A stretch of 64,000 nucleotides of DNA, from positions 2,399,001 through 2,463,000 of the forward strand of contig NZ_CP135076.1 of NCBI RefSeq assembly GCF_032229225.1, given 5' to 3'. The DNA is from Stakelama saccharophila. GTDB lineage: Bacteria > Pseudomonadota > Alphaproteobacteria > Sphingomonadales > Sphingomonadaceae. Each line of letters opens with the position of its first letter. The stretch's first letter is position 1. The notes under the pieces are model-generated. The model ran no database searches and was not told where the DNA came from. It was given only the letters and a program-made list of their open reading frames with translations. A program made the position numbers and the translations under genes. Positions 44,932-54,050 of this stretch are shown here, piece after piece.

Positions 44932-45831
44932 ATGTCCATTCGCTTCGATGACCGCGTCGCCATCGTCACCGGCGCCGGTGGCGGCCTGGGTCGCGCTTAT
45001 GCCCTCGGACTTGCCCGGCGCGGGGCGAAGGTGGTGGTCAACGACCTGGGCGGCGCGCGGGACGGCACGGGCCGTTCCGACGCCGCGGCCAAAGTGGTGG
45101 CGGAAATCCGCGAAGCCGGCGGCGAGGCGATGGCGAACGGCGGCTCCGTCACCGATTTCGACCAGATGGAGCAGATGGTCGCCGCCGCGAAGGAAAAATG
45201 GGGCGGCGTCCATATCCTGATCAACAATGCCGGCGTGCTGCGCGACAAGAGCTTCGCCAAGATGGACCCGGAGGATTTCCGCTTCGTCGTCGACGTACAT
45301 CTGAACGGGTCCGCCAACGTCACCAAGGCGGTCTGGGAAACGATGCGCGAGCAGAATTACGGCCGGATCCTGATGACCGCATCGTCCACCGGCCTGTTTG
45401 GCAATTTCGGGCAGGCCAATTACGGCGCGGCCAAGCTCGGCCTGGCGGGGCTGGCCAGGACGCTGCACCTGGAAGGCGCGAAATACGGGATCAGGGTCAA
45501 TACGCTGGCGCCGGTCGCCGGCACGCGGATGACCGAGGACATCTTTCCCGAGGCGGCGTTCGACCTGTTCACGCCCGAAAGCGTGGCGCCGGCGGCACTG
45601 TATCTGGTGTCGGAAGACGCGCCCGGCAATGCCATCGTCGGCGCCGGCGCGGGCGTGTTCCAGACGGCGTATGTCACGCTGACGCCGGGCGTGCGGCTCC
45701 AGGGCGAGGAACTCGGCCCCGAAGGCGTCGCGGCGCACTGGGCGGAAATCGCCGACCGCCGGGGTGAAATCGTGCCGCAATCGGGCGGTGAGCAGGCGCA
45801 GACGATCTTCGCCAAGCTCCAGAACATATAG
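44932..45831 (+). CDS. SDR-family dehydrogenase, MFE-2 type
   Basis: 299-residue classical SDR. AIVTGAGGGLGRAYALGLARRG binds NAD(P); VVNDLGGARDGTG and LINNAGVLRDKSFAKM follow. The catalytic Ser is in TASSTGLFG and the Tyr/Lys in YGAAKLG. The sequence pattern resembles the hydroxyacyl-CoA dehydrogenase part of MFE-2-type beta-oxidation proteins more than FabG. Substrate probably a 3-hydroxyacyl-CoA; not proven. Confidence 0.87.
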   Translation: MSIRFDDRVAIVTGAGGGLGRAYALGLARRGAKVVVNDLGGARDGTGRSDAAAKVVAEIREAGGEAMANGGSVTDFDQMEQMVAAAKEKWGGVHILINNAGVLRDKSFAKMDPEDFRFVVDVHLNGSANVTKAVWETMREQNYGRILMTASSTGLFGNFGQANYGAAKLGLAGLARTLHLEGAKYGIRVNTLAPVAGTRMTEDIFPEAAFDLFTPESVAPAALYLVSEDAPGNAIVGAGAGVFQTAYVTLTPGVRLQGEELGPEGVAAHWAEIADRRGEIVPQSGGEQAQTIFAKLQNI

Positions 45832-45928
45832 ATCGCCCGTCGGGCCGCATGGGTCCGCCGAAGAAACCGTATTGATACAGTAACACACTGGCGTTATACC
45901 TTCCTGACACACAGAGAGGTGATCTGCC

Positions 45929-46960
45929 ATGTATAGCGAGACGGAACTCGATGGCGCGGTGGCGGCCGGCGTGATCCCGCGCGAGGCCGCACAGGCCTTT
46001 CGCGATCACGTCGCGGCGCAACGCCGCGCGCCGGCGGTGGACGAGGAACATTTCCGGCTGCTGTCGGGCTTCAACGATATCTTCGTGACCATCGCGATCG
46101 CGCTGCTGCTCGTCGCCGTCGCGCAGATCGGAGACAAGCTCGCGCCCTGGGCGGCGGGTCTGTTCGTCGCCGGCCTGTCCTGGCCGCTGGCCGAATATTT
46201 TACCCGCCGGCGCCGCCTCGCACTTCCCAGTATCCTACTGCTGCTCGCCTTTGTCGGCGGCGTCGCGGCGGTTCCGACCGGCGTACTGGTGGACGTCGAC
46301 CCCGGTTTTTCCGACCGCGTCAACATGGTGATCCTGGCGGGTATCGGGCTGCTCGCGGCCGGCGCTGCCTGGGTGCACTGGCGCCGCTTCATGGTGCCCA
46401 TCACCGTCGCGGCCGGTGCGGTGGCGATCGCCGCGGTGGCCATCGGCCTGGTGCTGGCGGCCCTTCCTTCGGCCGAACAGGCCGCCTACCCGGTCGTTCT
46501 GGTCGCCGGGCTCGGCGTTTTCCTGTTCGCCATGCGCTGGGACATGACCGATCGCGAACGGTTGACGCGCCGCTCGGACGTCGCCTTCTGGCTGCACCTG
46601 GCGGCGGCGCCGATGATCGCGCACCCGCTGTTCCACATGCTGGGCGTATTCGAGCAGGATATCGGCCCCGCCACCGCGATCGTGGTGATCGCGCTCTACC
46701 TCCTCTTCGCCTTCGTGGCGCTGACCGTCGACCGGCGCGCGCTGCTGGTTTCGAGCCTTGCTTACGTGCTCTACGCGCTCTACGCGCTGTTCACGAAGGC
46801 GGGCGCCGTGGAACTGAGCGCCGCCTTCACCGCTTTGATCATCGGATCGGCGCTGCTGACGCTTTCGGCCTTCTGGCACCCGATGCGCCGCCGGGCAGTC
46901 ACGCTGCTGGGCGATCTGCGACACCGCCTGCCGCCAGTGCAGATGCCGGCCGTCGTTTAG
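45929..46960 (+). CDS. Multi-pass membrane protein, DUF2157-like
   Basis: 343 residues: a short soluble N-terminal segment (LDGAVAAGVIPREAAQAFRD) resembling the start of DUF2157-type proteins, then about ten hydrophobic helices with few polar loops. No catalytic motif. GAGAGGTGATCTGCC upstream of the ATG supports the start. A terminator lies about 40 bases downstream. Function unknown. Confidence 0.72.
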   Translation: MYSETELDGAVAAGVIPREAAQAFRDHVAAQRRAPAVDEEHFRLLSGFNDIFVTIAIALLLVAVAQIGDKLAPWAAGLFVAGLSWPLAEYFTRRRRLALPSILLLLAFVGGVAAVPTGVLVDVDPGFSDRVNMVILAGIGLLAAGAAWVHWRRFMVPITVAAGAVAIAAVAIGLVLAALPSAEQAAYPVVLVAGLGVFLFAMRWDMTDRERLTRRSDVAFWLHLAAAPMIAHPLFHMLGVFEQDIGPATAIVVIALYLLFAFVALTVDRRALLVSSLAYVLYALYALFTKAGAVELSAAFTALIIGSALLTLSAFWHPMRRRAVTLLGDLRHRLPPVQMPAVV

Positions 46961-46999
46961 TTATTCGCGCCTGACACCCTCGCCAGGCGTGGACGGAGG

Positions 47000-47028
47000 C
47001 CCCGGCGTTGCTGCACGCCGGGGTCTTT
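47000..47028 (+). terminator. Rho-independent terminator after the DUF2157-like gene
   Basis: CCCCGGCG (47000-47007) pairs with CGCCGGGG (47016-47023) around an eight-base loop, then TCTTTGCGTTT. Confidence 0.7.
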
Positions 47029-47060
47029 GCGTTTCGGCCAGGGCGCTCGCCCCGGCACGA

Positions 47061-47411
47061 TCAGTCCGCGACGAGTTTCATCAGCCGGCGCTCCACCGGT
47101 GCGAGGACGGGCGGCAGATCGTGGCCGCGCTTCACCACCACGCCGCCTTCGTTGACGAGCGCCCACATGCCCTGCCGGCCGCGCAGCGCGGGGCGCTTCT
47201 CGATGCGGGATTCGGGCCGCTCGGCAGTGCGACGAAAGGCGGAGAAGATGGCAGCCTCGCGGCCCAGGTCGATCGCGTAATCGCGCCAGTGGCCCGCGGC
47301 GACCATGCGGCCGTACAAATCGAGGATGCGCGTCAATTCATGGCGCTCGAACCCGACCTGCGACGGGGACGATCGCCCCCCGGCACCGGGAAACGGCGTG
47401 ACATTGCCCAT
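47061..47411 (-). CDS. DUF2794-family protein
   Basis: 116 residues. The block VGFERHELTRILDLYGRMVAAGHWRDYAIDL, here cited in part as RHELTRILDLYGRMVAAG, and RPALRGRQGMWALVNEGG are typical of the DUF2794 family found next to cysE in alphaproteobacteria. Function not known. The ATG overlaps the cysE stop (TGATG), so translation is coupled. The earlier frame start at 47546 lies within cysE. Confidence 0.82.
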   Translation of the reverse strand: MGNVTPFPGAGGRSSPSQVGFERHELTRILDLYGRMVAAGHWRDYAIDLGREAAIFSAFRRTAERPESRIEKRPALRGRQGMWALVNEGGVVVKRGHDLPPVLAPVERRLMKLVAD

Positions 47412-48103
47412 CAGGCGCTGTCGCGGCGTCCGTGGCGCTCCTCGTCCCGCTCCGCAAGCGCATCGTCCAGCCGCTTGCGCAAGTGGTCGAGTTCGCAGCG
47501 CAGCGTCTCGATCTTCTGCGTGGCAGGGTCGAACACCTCGCTGCACGGGGTGCCATAGGGGACGAATCCGCCGCCTGCCTTGCGGCCCTCGACCATGGTC
47601 GCGCGGGCCGGAATGCCGACCATCACCGCGCCTTCCGGCACGTCACGCGTCACCACGGCATTGGCGCCGATGCGCGCGCGCTGACCGACCGTGACCGGGC
47701 CCAGCACCTGCGCGCCCGATCCGATGATCGCGCCCTTCTCGACGGTCGGATGGCGTTTGCCGCCGACGCCGTTGTCCGGGCTCGTCCCGCCCAGCGTGAC
47801 ATTTTGATAGATGGTCACGTCGTCGCGGATGTCCGCGGTTTCGCCGATGACGACGAAACCGTGATCGATGAAGAAATTGCGCCCGATCGTCGCGCCGGGA
47901 TGGATGTCGTTGCCGGTCAGGAAGCGCGACAGGTGGTTCACCGCACGCGCGAGGAAATAGAGCCGCGCGCGGAACAGGTGATGCGCGATCCGGTGGAACA
48001 ACAAGGACCACACCCCGGGATAGAGCAGGATCTCCGCACGCGATCGCGGCGCGGGATCACGCGCCTTGATGGAATCTAGATAGGCTGTCAGCCGCTTGAA
48101 CAT
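47411..48103 (-). CDS. cysE: Serine O-acetyltransferase
   Basis: 230 residues; makes O-acetylserine, the carbon acceptor for cysteine synthesis. A helical N-terminus is followed by a left-handed beta-helix: DIHPGATIGRNFFIDHG, VVIGETADIRDDV, NVTLGGTS and HPTVEKGAIIGSGAQVLG. The C-terminus after PARATM is an extra charged tail with a coiled-coil look. Ribosome site GAAGGGA. Confidence 0.93.
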   Translation of the reverse strand: MFKRLTAYLDSIKARDPAPRSRAEILLYPGVWSLLFHRIAHHLFRARLYFLARAVNHLSRFLTGNDIHPGATIGRNFFIDHGFVVIGETADIRDDVTIYQNVTLGGTSPDNGVGGKRHPTVEKGAIIGSGAQVLGPVTVGQRARIGANAVVTRDVPEGAVMVGIPARATMVEGRKAGGGFVPYGTPCSEVFDPATQKIETLRCELDHLRKRLDDALAERDEERHGRRDSA

Positions 48104-48410
48104 GGCGGTCCCTTCGCAATTCGCGACAATCTAGGCGTTCCGTCCAACGAATTCCAGAACCGGTCCGGCCCGCCTGTCATCCATCCGAACCCTGTCCGAA
48201 CGGGTTCGCGCCTGCAGCAAGGCCGTCGCCGCAGTGCGGCGCATTTCGGAAATGTCGATCAAGCATGGATATCATATTGATTTATTCGATTACGGCGAAC
48301 GATACTGCTCGTTTGGAAGCGCCGGCCCGCGCTCCTATATGCCGCATTGCACAAGGGCGGCGCCGCTGCCCGCACAGAGTTTTCAACACGCGATCAAGGA
48401 GACGCATCAT
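48104..48410 (+). promoter_or_regulatory. Upstream region of ahpC with a candidate regulator site
   Basis: 307 bases without a gene. The AT-rich patch at 48256-48295 contains the inverted repeat ATCA-TAT-TGAT (48271-48281), a possible part of an OxyR-type operator, but it does not clearly match the four-part OxyR consensus. The 3' end holds the ahpC ribosome site AAGGAG. Confidence 0.35.
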
Positions 48411-48974
48411 ATGGCGAAGATCGGAGACACGCTGAAGCCGTTCAAGACGCAGGCTTTCCACCAGGGCAAGTTCGTCGAGGTCAGCGAGGCCGATGCCAAG
48501 GGCAAGTGGGCCATCTTCTTCTTCTATCCGGCCGACTTCACCTTCGTCTGCCCGACCGAACTGGAAGACCTGGCCGATCATTACGAGCAGCTTCAGAGCA
48601 TGGGCGTCGAGGTGTTCTCGGTTTCGACCGACACGCATTTCAGCCACAAGGCCTGGCACGACAGCTCGGATGCGATCGGCAAGATCAACTTCTACATGCT
48701 GGGGGACCAGAGCCACACCATCGCCAACAATTTCGACGTTCTGCGCGAAGGCCAGGGCGTTGCCGATCGCGGCACCTTCGTCGTCGATCCCGACGGCGTG
48801 ATCCAGCTCATCGAGATCACCTCCGAAGGCGTCGGCCGCAACGCTGTCGAACTGCTGCGCAAGGTGAAGGCCGCGCAGTATATCCGCGAGAATCCGGACG
48901 AGGTCTGCCCGGCCAAGTGGGAACAGGGTGAAAAGACCCTCGCCCCCTCGCTCGACCTCGTCGGCAAGATCTAA
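48411..48974 (+). CDS. ahpC: Alkyl hydroperoxide reductase subunit C (peroxiredoxin)
   Basis: 187-residue typical 2-Cys peroxiredoxin. The peroxidatic Cys47 is in [13 protein letters not shown]; the resolving Cys is in DEVCPAKW. It reduces peroxides and is re-reduced by AhpF. The ATG at 48411 has AAGGAG upstream; the longer frame from 48234 crosses the promoter. A strong terminator follows before ahpF. Confidence 0.97.
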   Translation: MAKIGDTLKPFKTQAFHQGKFVEVSEADAKGKWAIFFFYPADFTFVCPTELEDLADHYEQLQSMGVEVFSVSTDTHFSHKAWHDSSDAIGKINFYMLGDQSHTIANNFDVLREGQGVADRGTFVVDPDGVIQLIEITSEGVGRNAVELLRKVKAAQYIRENPDEVCPAKWEQGEKTLAPSLDLVGKI

Positions 48975-48998
48975 GCCCAGCCCCCTTGGGTTTACCTG

Positions 48999-49036
48999 CG
49001 GCCCGGGGTGGAACAGTTCTGCCCCGGGCCGTTTTG
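48999..49036 (+). terminator. Strong hairpin terminator between ahpC and ahpF
   Basis: CGGCCCGGGG (48999-49008) pairs with CCCCGGGCCG (49022-49031), with an inner GAA/TTC extension, followed by TTTTG. It would limit read-through into ahpF. Confidence 0.85.
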
Positions 49037-49061
49037 TCTCTGAAAAAGACGGAGTTTCTTC

Positions 49062-50639
49062 ATGCTCGACGCAAATATGACGCAGCAGCTCAAAACCTAT
49101 CTCGGCAATATCAAGCAGCCGATCGAGCTTGTCGCCGCGCTGGGTGACGACGCGAAATCCCGCGAGCTGGAGGAGCTGCTGGGCGAGATCGAGGCGCTGC
49201 ACGACGATATCGCACTGGTGCGCGAAGACGATGCGCGCGTGCCCAGCTTCGCCATCCGCCGCGCGGCCGACCACGATGTTCAGGTGCGCTTCGCCGGCAT
49301 TCCGATGGGCCACGAGTTCACCTCGCTGGTGCTCGCCCTGCTGCAGGTCGGCGGCCACCCGCCAAAGGCCGACCAGGATGTAATCGACCAGATCAAGGCG
49401 ATCGACGGCGATTTCGCCTTCGAGACCTATTTCTCGCTGTCCTGCCAGAACTGCCCCGACGTGGTGCAGGCGCTGAACCTGATGGCGGTGCTGAACCCCA
49501 ATATCCGCCACACCGCGATCGACGGCGCGCTGTTCCAGCCCGAAGTCGATGCGCGCGAGATCATGTCGGTGCCCAGCGTCTGGTTGAACGGCGAACCGTT
49601 CGGCCAGGGCCGGATGGAGCTGGAAAAGATCCTGTCGAAGATCGACACCGGCGCGGAAAAGCGCGCGGCCGAAGCGATCGCGGCCAAGGACCCGTTCGAC
49701 GTGCTGGTGATCGGCGGCGGCCCGGCCGGCGCTTCGGCGGCCATCTATGCCGCGCGCAAGGGCATCCGCACCGGCATCGCGGCCGAACGCTTCGGCGGTC
49801 AGGTGCTCGACACCATGGGCATCGAGAATTTCGTCGGCACCGGCTATACCGAAGGCCCGAAGCTCGCAGCCCAACTCGAAAGCCATGTCCGCGAATATGA
49901 CGTCGACATCATGAACCTGCAGGTCGCCGAAGAACTGATTCCGGCGGAACGCGAAGGCGGCCTGCACGAAGTGACGCTGGCGAACGGCGCCTCGCTGAAG
50001 GCGCGCACGCTGATCCTGTCCACCGGCGCACGCTGGCGGCACATCAACGTGCCGGGCGAGGACGAATATCGCAACAAGGGCGTGGCCTATTGCCCGCATT
50101 GCGACGGCCCCTTCTACAAGGGCAAGCGCGTCGCGGTGATCGGCGGCGGCAATTCGGGCGTCGAGGCGGCGATCGATCTGGCCGGCATCGTCGGCCATGT
50201 GACGTTGATCGAATACGAAGCGGACCTGCGCGCCGACGCGGTGCTGCAGCGCAAGCTCGCCAGCCTGCCGAACGTGAAGATCATCACGTCCGCCATGACC
50301 ACCGAAGTACGCGGCGACGGCGACAAGGTCGTGGGGCTGACCTATAAGGACCGCAACCACGGCACCGCCCACGAGGTCGACCTGGAGGGCGTATTCGTCC
50401 AGATCGGCCTGGTGCCCAACACCGAATGGCTGAAGGGCGCGGTCGCGCTGACGCCCTATGGCGAGATCGAGGTCGACGATCGCGGCGAGACGTCGCAGCC
50501 CGGCATCTTCGCCGCCGGCGATGCCACGACCACGCCCTACAAGCAGATCGTGGTGGCGATGGGCGCCGGCTCCACCGCGGCGCTGTCGGCCTTCGATTAT
50601 CTCATCCGCCTGCCCGTCGAGGAACGGCAGGCGGCCTGA
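49062..50639 (+). CDS. ahpF: Alkyl hydroperoxide reductase subunit F
   Basis: 525-residue flavoprotein disulfide reductase. The N-terminal tandem thioredoxin-like domain has CQNC; the FAD domain has [19 protein letters not shown]; the NAD(P) domain has [17 protein letters not shown]; the redox-active pair is in [10 protein letters not shown]. It transfers electrons from NADH to AhpC. ATG at 49062, ribosome site weak but plausible (GACGGAG). Confidence 0.97.
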   Translation: MLDANMTQQLKTYLGNIKQPIELVAALGDDAKSRELEELLGEIEALHDDIALVREDDARVPSFAIRRAADHDVQVRFAGIPMGHEFTSLVLALLQVGGHPPKADQDVIDQIKAIDGDFAFETYFSLSCQNCPDVVQALNLMAVLNPNIRHTAIDGALFQPEVDAREIMSVPSVWLNGEPFGQGRMELEKILSKIDTGAEKRAAEAIAAKDPFDVLVIGGGPAGASAAIYAARKGIRTGIAAERFGGQVLDTMGIENFVGTGYTEGPKLAAQLESHVREYDVDIMNLQVAEELIPAEREGGLHEVTLANGASLKARTLILSTGARWRHINVPGEDEYRNKGVAYCPHCDGPFYKGKRVAVIGGGNSGVEAAIDLAGIVGHVTLIEYEADLRADAVLQRKLASLPNVKIITSAMTTEVRGDGDKVVGLTYKDRNHGTAHEVDLEGVFVQIGLVPNTEWLKGAVALTPYGEIEVDDRGETSQPGIFAAGDATTTPYKQIVVAMGAGSTAALSAFDYLIRLPVEERQAA

Positions 50640-50667
50640 CCAGGGGTCGGTTTGCGGTCAAGGCAAT

Positions 50668-50693
50668 TGGGCTCCCGCCGAGGCGGGAGCCCA
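50668..50693. repeat. Perfect hairpin downstream of ahpF
   Basis: TGGGCTCCCGCC (50668-50679) and GGCGGGAGCCCA (50682-50693) are perfect complements. No T-run follows, so it looks more like one of the palindromic repeats of this genome than a standard terminator. Confidence 0.65.
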
Positions 50694-50837
50694 GACCGTG
50701 TCCTCGCCACCGGACTCCGTCAAAATAGTGATTTGATGGGCGCCCGCGCGGGGACACGGGGCTTCGTCCGGTCGGCCGGACATTGCCTGAACGCAAGGAC
50801 TGCTTAGATATCGCCCACTCATCGACGGAGACGATCA

Positions 50838-51749
50838 CTGGCGGCCACCTACCTTCCCACGCTCAAACAGCTCCAATATCTCGTGGCGCTCAACGACGCC
50901 GGCCATTTCGGCCGCGCGGCGGAAGCCTGCTATGTTACGCAATCCACGCTGTCGGCGGGCATCCGCGAGCTAGAAACCCTGATCGGCGTGACCATCGTCG
51001 AGCGCACGCGCCGGGTCGTGCGGTTCACCCCGCTGGGCGAAAAGATCGCGGACAAGGCGCGGGTCGTCCTGCGCGAGGCGGAGGAACTGGGCGACATCGC
51101 CCGCGCCGCCGGCCGGCCGCTGACCGGCGAGATGCGGATGAGCGTCATCCCGACGATCGCTCCATTCATGCTGCCACGCATGCTGCCGCGGCTGCGCGCC
51201 GACTTTCCCGACCTGAAGCTGTTCCTGCGCGAGGAACCGAGTGCGGCCGCCTGCGAAAGCCTGCATCACGGGCGCACCGACTGCGTTCTGCTCGCCCTGC
51301 CCTATGCGTGCGGCGACGTGGAGACCGTGCCGCTGTTCGACGATCGGCTATACGTCGCCTTTCCCCGCGGCGAACTCGACGTGACCCACGGCCCCGTGCT
51401 CGCCGAGGAGATCGACGAGACGCGGCTTCTGCTGCTCGAGGACGGGCATTGCCTGAAGGACCACGCGCTGGCGGCGTGCAACCATCCCGAACTGCGCGGC
51501 CGGGCGGCGATGCTGGGAACCTCGCTGCACACCATCGTGCAGATGGTCGACAACGGGCTGGGCGTCACCATGCTGCCGGAAATGGCGGTCGAATCCGGCA
51601 TCCTCGATGGCACCGGCATCGAGGCGCGGCCGATCGAGGCGGAGCGCGCGTCCCGCCGCATCGCCCTGGTCTGGCGCAAGGCCAGCCCGCGCGAGGCGGA
51701 TTTCAGATTGTTGGCTTCAATGCTTGCAGGCGGCGATACTCCTGCATAA
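50838..51749 (+). CDS. oxyR: LysR-type peroxide sensor OxyR, apparent CTG start
   Basis: 303 residues if read from CTG 50838. The LysR helix-turn-helix covers LKQLQYLVALNDAGHFGRAA and YVTQSTLSAGIREL, which needs sequence upstream of the first GTG (50883). The frame has no ATG, GTG or TTG before that, but CTG 50838 has GGAG seven bases upstream. The redox cysteines are in GHCLKDHALAAC, with the same nine-residue spacing as E. coli Cys199/Cys208. It activates peroxide-defence genes; ahpC and ahpF are directly upstream. Confidence 0.9.
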   Translation: MAATYLPTLKQLQYLVALNDAGHFGRAAEACYVTQSTLSAGIRELETLIGVTIVERTRRVVRFTPLGEKIADKARVVLREAEELGDIARAAGRPLTGEMRMSVIPTIAPFMLPRMLPRLRADFPDLKLFLREEPSAAACESLHHGRTDCVLLALPYACGDVETVPLFDDRLYVAFPRGELDVTHGPVLAEEIDETRLLLLEDGHCLKDHALAACNHPELRGRAAMLGTSLHTIVQMVDNGLGVTMLPEMAVESGILDGTGIEARPIEAERASRRIALVWRKASPREADFRLLASMLAGGDTPA

Positions 51750-51845
51750 CGATGCGGCCGCGCAACTATTTGCGGCGTAAAACGTACCTGAACTGCGCGT
51801 TTTTCGACGCGTCCGGATTGAACCCAACCAACGTTGGAGAAGCTG

Positions 51846-52547
51846 ATGTATCGCAAGTCGCTCACCATTTTTGCCACTTTCGCCGGCGCCGCCGCGCTCG
51901 CCGCGTGCGCGTCGACGTCCACCAATGACGATCTGTATGCCGACAGCTCGACGACCTCTGCCACGGCCGGCGCGCGTACGCCTGCACCCGCGCCGACGCC
52001 CACACCCACGCCCCAGGCGGTGACGGTCGGCGGCGCCGAGATGCTGCCGACCGCCACGATCGTCGAGAACGCGTCCAAGGCCAGCAATCTGACGACCCTG
52101 GTCGCCGCGCTGAAGGCCGCCGGCCTGGCCCAGACGCTCTCCGGCCCCGGACCGTACACGGTCTTCGCGCCGAACAACGAGGCGTTCAACGCCCTGCCCC
52201 CGGGCACGGTCGACACGCTGATGAAGCCGGAGAACAAGACGGCGCTGACCAAGATCCTGAACTATCACGTGGTGCCGGGCACGATCGACGCCGACACGCT
52301 GAAGCAGAAGGTCGAGGCCGGCGGCGGCACGGCCACGCTGACCACGGTCCAGGGCGATCCGCTGACCGCCACCGTCGGGCCGAACGGCAATATCAAGCTG
52401 ACCAGCGAGGCGGGCTCCACCGCGTATGTCGGCACCGCCGACGTCGCGCAGGCCAATGGCATTATTCACGTCGTCAATGGCGTGCTGATCCCGAACCTGG
52501 ACGGCGGCAGCGGGTCGAGCGATACGTCGACCGGCGACGGCATGTAA
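51846..52547 (+). CDS. Fasciclin-domain lipoprotein
   Basis: 233 residues. Lipobox LAAC with Cys21, a Thr/Ala/Pro-rich linker to about residue 65, then one fasciclin (FAS1) domain: LVAALKAAGLAQTL, GPYTVFAPNNEAFNAL, LTKILNYHVVPG and NGIIHVVNGVLIP. A cell-surface adhesion or stress-related role is typical. GGAG precedes ATG 51846. The end is a Gly/Ser-rich tail; a terminator follows. Confidence 0.88.
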   Translation: MYRKSLTIFATFAGAAALAACASTSTNDDLYADSSTTSATAGARTPAPAPTPTPTPQAVTVGGAEMLPTATIVENASKASNLTTLVAALKAAGLAQTLSGPGPYTVFAPNNEAFNALPPGTVDTLMKPENKTALTKILNYHVVPGTIDADTLKQKVEAGGGTATLTTVQGDPLTATVGPNGNIKLTSEAGSTAYVGTADVAQANGIIHVVNGVLIPNLDGGSGSSDTSTGDGM

Positions 52548-52574
52548 GTCGGATCGCGATTGCGCCACGCTTCG

Positions 52575-52613
52575 AAGGGCGCCGTTCCGAACGATCGGGA
52601 CGGCGCCCTTTTC
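52575..52613. terminator. Rho-independent terminator between fasciclin and moaE genes
   Basis: AAGGGCGCCGT (52575-52585) pairs with ACGGCGCCCTT (52600-52610), with a G-T and further pairs inside, then TTTTC. A-rich bases on the left arm would let it serve the converging moaE gene too. Confidence 0.85.
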
Positions 52614-52619
52614 GCAGCA

Positions 52620-53060
52620 TCAGCCGCGCCACCGCTCCGCGGCGCGATCGTCGCTCGCGCGGGCGGCCACCCAGCGGGCGTCGCCGCCGACATGTTCCCG
52701 CTTCCAGAACGGCGCGTCGGTCTTCAACCGGTCGATCAGATAGGCACAGGCATCGAGCGCGGCTGCGCGGTGCGCGGCGGCGGCGGCCACGAACACGATA
52801 TGTTCGCCCGGCACCATCCGGCCGACGCGGTGGACGACGGTCACCCCCGATAGCGACCAGCGCTCCGCCGCCTCGCGCGCAAGGCGTCCGAGCATCGTTT
52901 CGGTCATTCCCGGATAGTGTTCGAGTTCCAGCGCCTCCACTCCGTCGTCGCGGCGGACCTGGCCGGCAAATGTGGCGATCCCGCCCGCTTCCAGACCGTT
53001 CAACACCCCGAACTCGGCGGCGATGTCGATCGGATCGGGCTGAACGACGACGCGGATCAT
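52620..53060 (-). CDS. moaE: Molybdopterin synthase catalytic subunit
   Basis: 146 residues. It inserts two sulfurs into precursor Z, delivered by MoaD. Shows GGIATFAGQVRRDD, LELEHYPGMTETML, VVHRVGRMVPGE and the catalytic Lys region PFWKREHVGG. The start overlaps the moaD stop (ATGA). Confidence 0.95.
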   Translation of the reverse strand: MIRVVVQPDPIDIAAEFGVLNGLEAGGIATFAGQVRRDDGVEALELEHYPGMTETMLGRLAREAAERWSLSGVTVVHRVGRMVPGEHIVFVAAAAAHRAAALDACAYLIDRLKTDAPFWKREHVGGDARWVAARASDDRAAERWRG

Positions 53061-53314
53061 CCGCCCGTGACCGGCGGGAAGATCGCGACTTCGCTTGCCC
53101 GGCCCAGCGGCGCGTCGAGCGGCACGAAGGCCTGGTCGATCGCCGCGCGCAGCTTTGCGCGGTCGGCGAAGGCGCGGGCGTGCGCTTCGCTGCGGTCGGC
53201 CAGCCAGTCGAGCAGCGCGGCGACGGTGGCGACTTCCGCCGGCGGATCGACCCGTTCGCCGCCGATGCCGACGGATTCGCGCACCCAGGCGAAATAGAGC
53301 ATGTCGATCGCCAT
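53057..53314 (-). CDS. moaD: Molybdopterin synthase sulfur-carrier subunit
   Basis: 85-residue ubiquitin-fold protein ending in Gly-Gly (FPPVTGG), the site of adenylation by MoeB and of thiocarboxylate formation. Starts MAIDMLYFAWVRE. It overlaps pgsA at its start (TGATG) and moaE at its stop (ATGA). Confidence 0.95.
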   Translation of the reverse strand: MAIDMLYFAWVRESVGIGGERVDPPAEVATVAALLDWLADRSEAHARAFADRAKLRAAIDQAFVPLDAPLGRASEVAIFPPVTGG

Positions 53315-53868
53315 CAGCTATCCATGTGGCGCAGGCCGACGCGCAGATAATCCCAGCCGGTGATCAGCGTCAGCACGGCCGCGCCCCACAGGCAGGCGAG
53401 CCCGACGACGCCGACCCATGGCCAGTGCGGCAGCGCGCCGCCCAGGATGAGCGCGCCGAAGGCCAGCATCTGCAACGTGGTCTTCCACTTCGCCAACCGC
53501 GACACCGGCATCGACACCTGCAACTGGGCCAGGAATTCGCGCAGCCCCGACACCATGATCTCGCGCAGCAGGATGATCAGCGCGGCGATGATGTGAAGCC
53601 CTGCGATGTCGTGCGTGGCGACCAGCATCAATACGACCGCCGCCACCATGATCTTGTCGGCGATGGGATCGAGAAAAACGCCCAGCTTCGACACCGTGCC
53701 GCGCGCGCGCGCCACGTAACCGTCGAAATAGTCGGTAATACCCATCAGGCAGTACAGACCGAAGGCGATGGCGTAACCCGCCGGCCATTGCGGCCACCAC
53801 AGAAGCGCGACCAGCAGCGGCAGGGCGACGATGCGCGACAATGTCAGGAGGTTCGGAAGCGTCAGCAT
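53314..53868 (-). CDS. pgsA: CDP-diacylglycerol-glycerol-3-phosphate 3-phosphatidyltransferase
   Basis: 184-residue membrane enzyme that makes phosphatidylglycerol phosphate. The CDP-alcohol phosphotransferase motif D-G-x2-A-R-x8-G-x3-D-x3-D is complete within YFDGYVARARGTVSKLG and FLDPIADK. ATG 53868 is chosen, giving MLTLPNLLTLSRI; 53901 would add a polar stretch. Coupled with moaD by overlap. Confidence 0.93.
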   Translation of the reverse strand: MLTLPNLLTLSRIVALPLLVALLWWPQWPAGYAIAFGLYCLMGITDYFDGYVARARGTVSKLGVFLDPIADKIMVAAVVLMLVATHDIAGLHIIAALIILLREIMVSGLREFLAQLQVSMPVSRLAKWKTTLQMLAFGALILGGALPHWPWVGVVGLACLWGAAVLTLITGWDYLRVGLRHMDS

Positions 53869-54050
53869 ATCGAGGTCCTGCTCTACGCTTCCCGCCGCCA
53901 CGCGACCAGCCCCGATCTCCGCCAGGGGCTGTGGGAATCACGTCGCGGCGCCGCCACGCAGGCTGCGGATGGACCGCCAGCTTCGCGCCACGGCGGAATG
54001 TCTGCGCCGCGCCGCCACTTAGGATTTGCCGGCCGCAACGCGCCTCGGCT

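Noticed and set aside
48282..50372. A 696-codon open frame antisense to ahpC and ahpF
   Set aside because: It runs opposite two certain genes, spans their terminator, and its product is the low-information His/Arg/Asp-rich type produced by GC-rich antisense reading.
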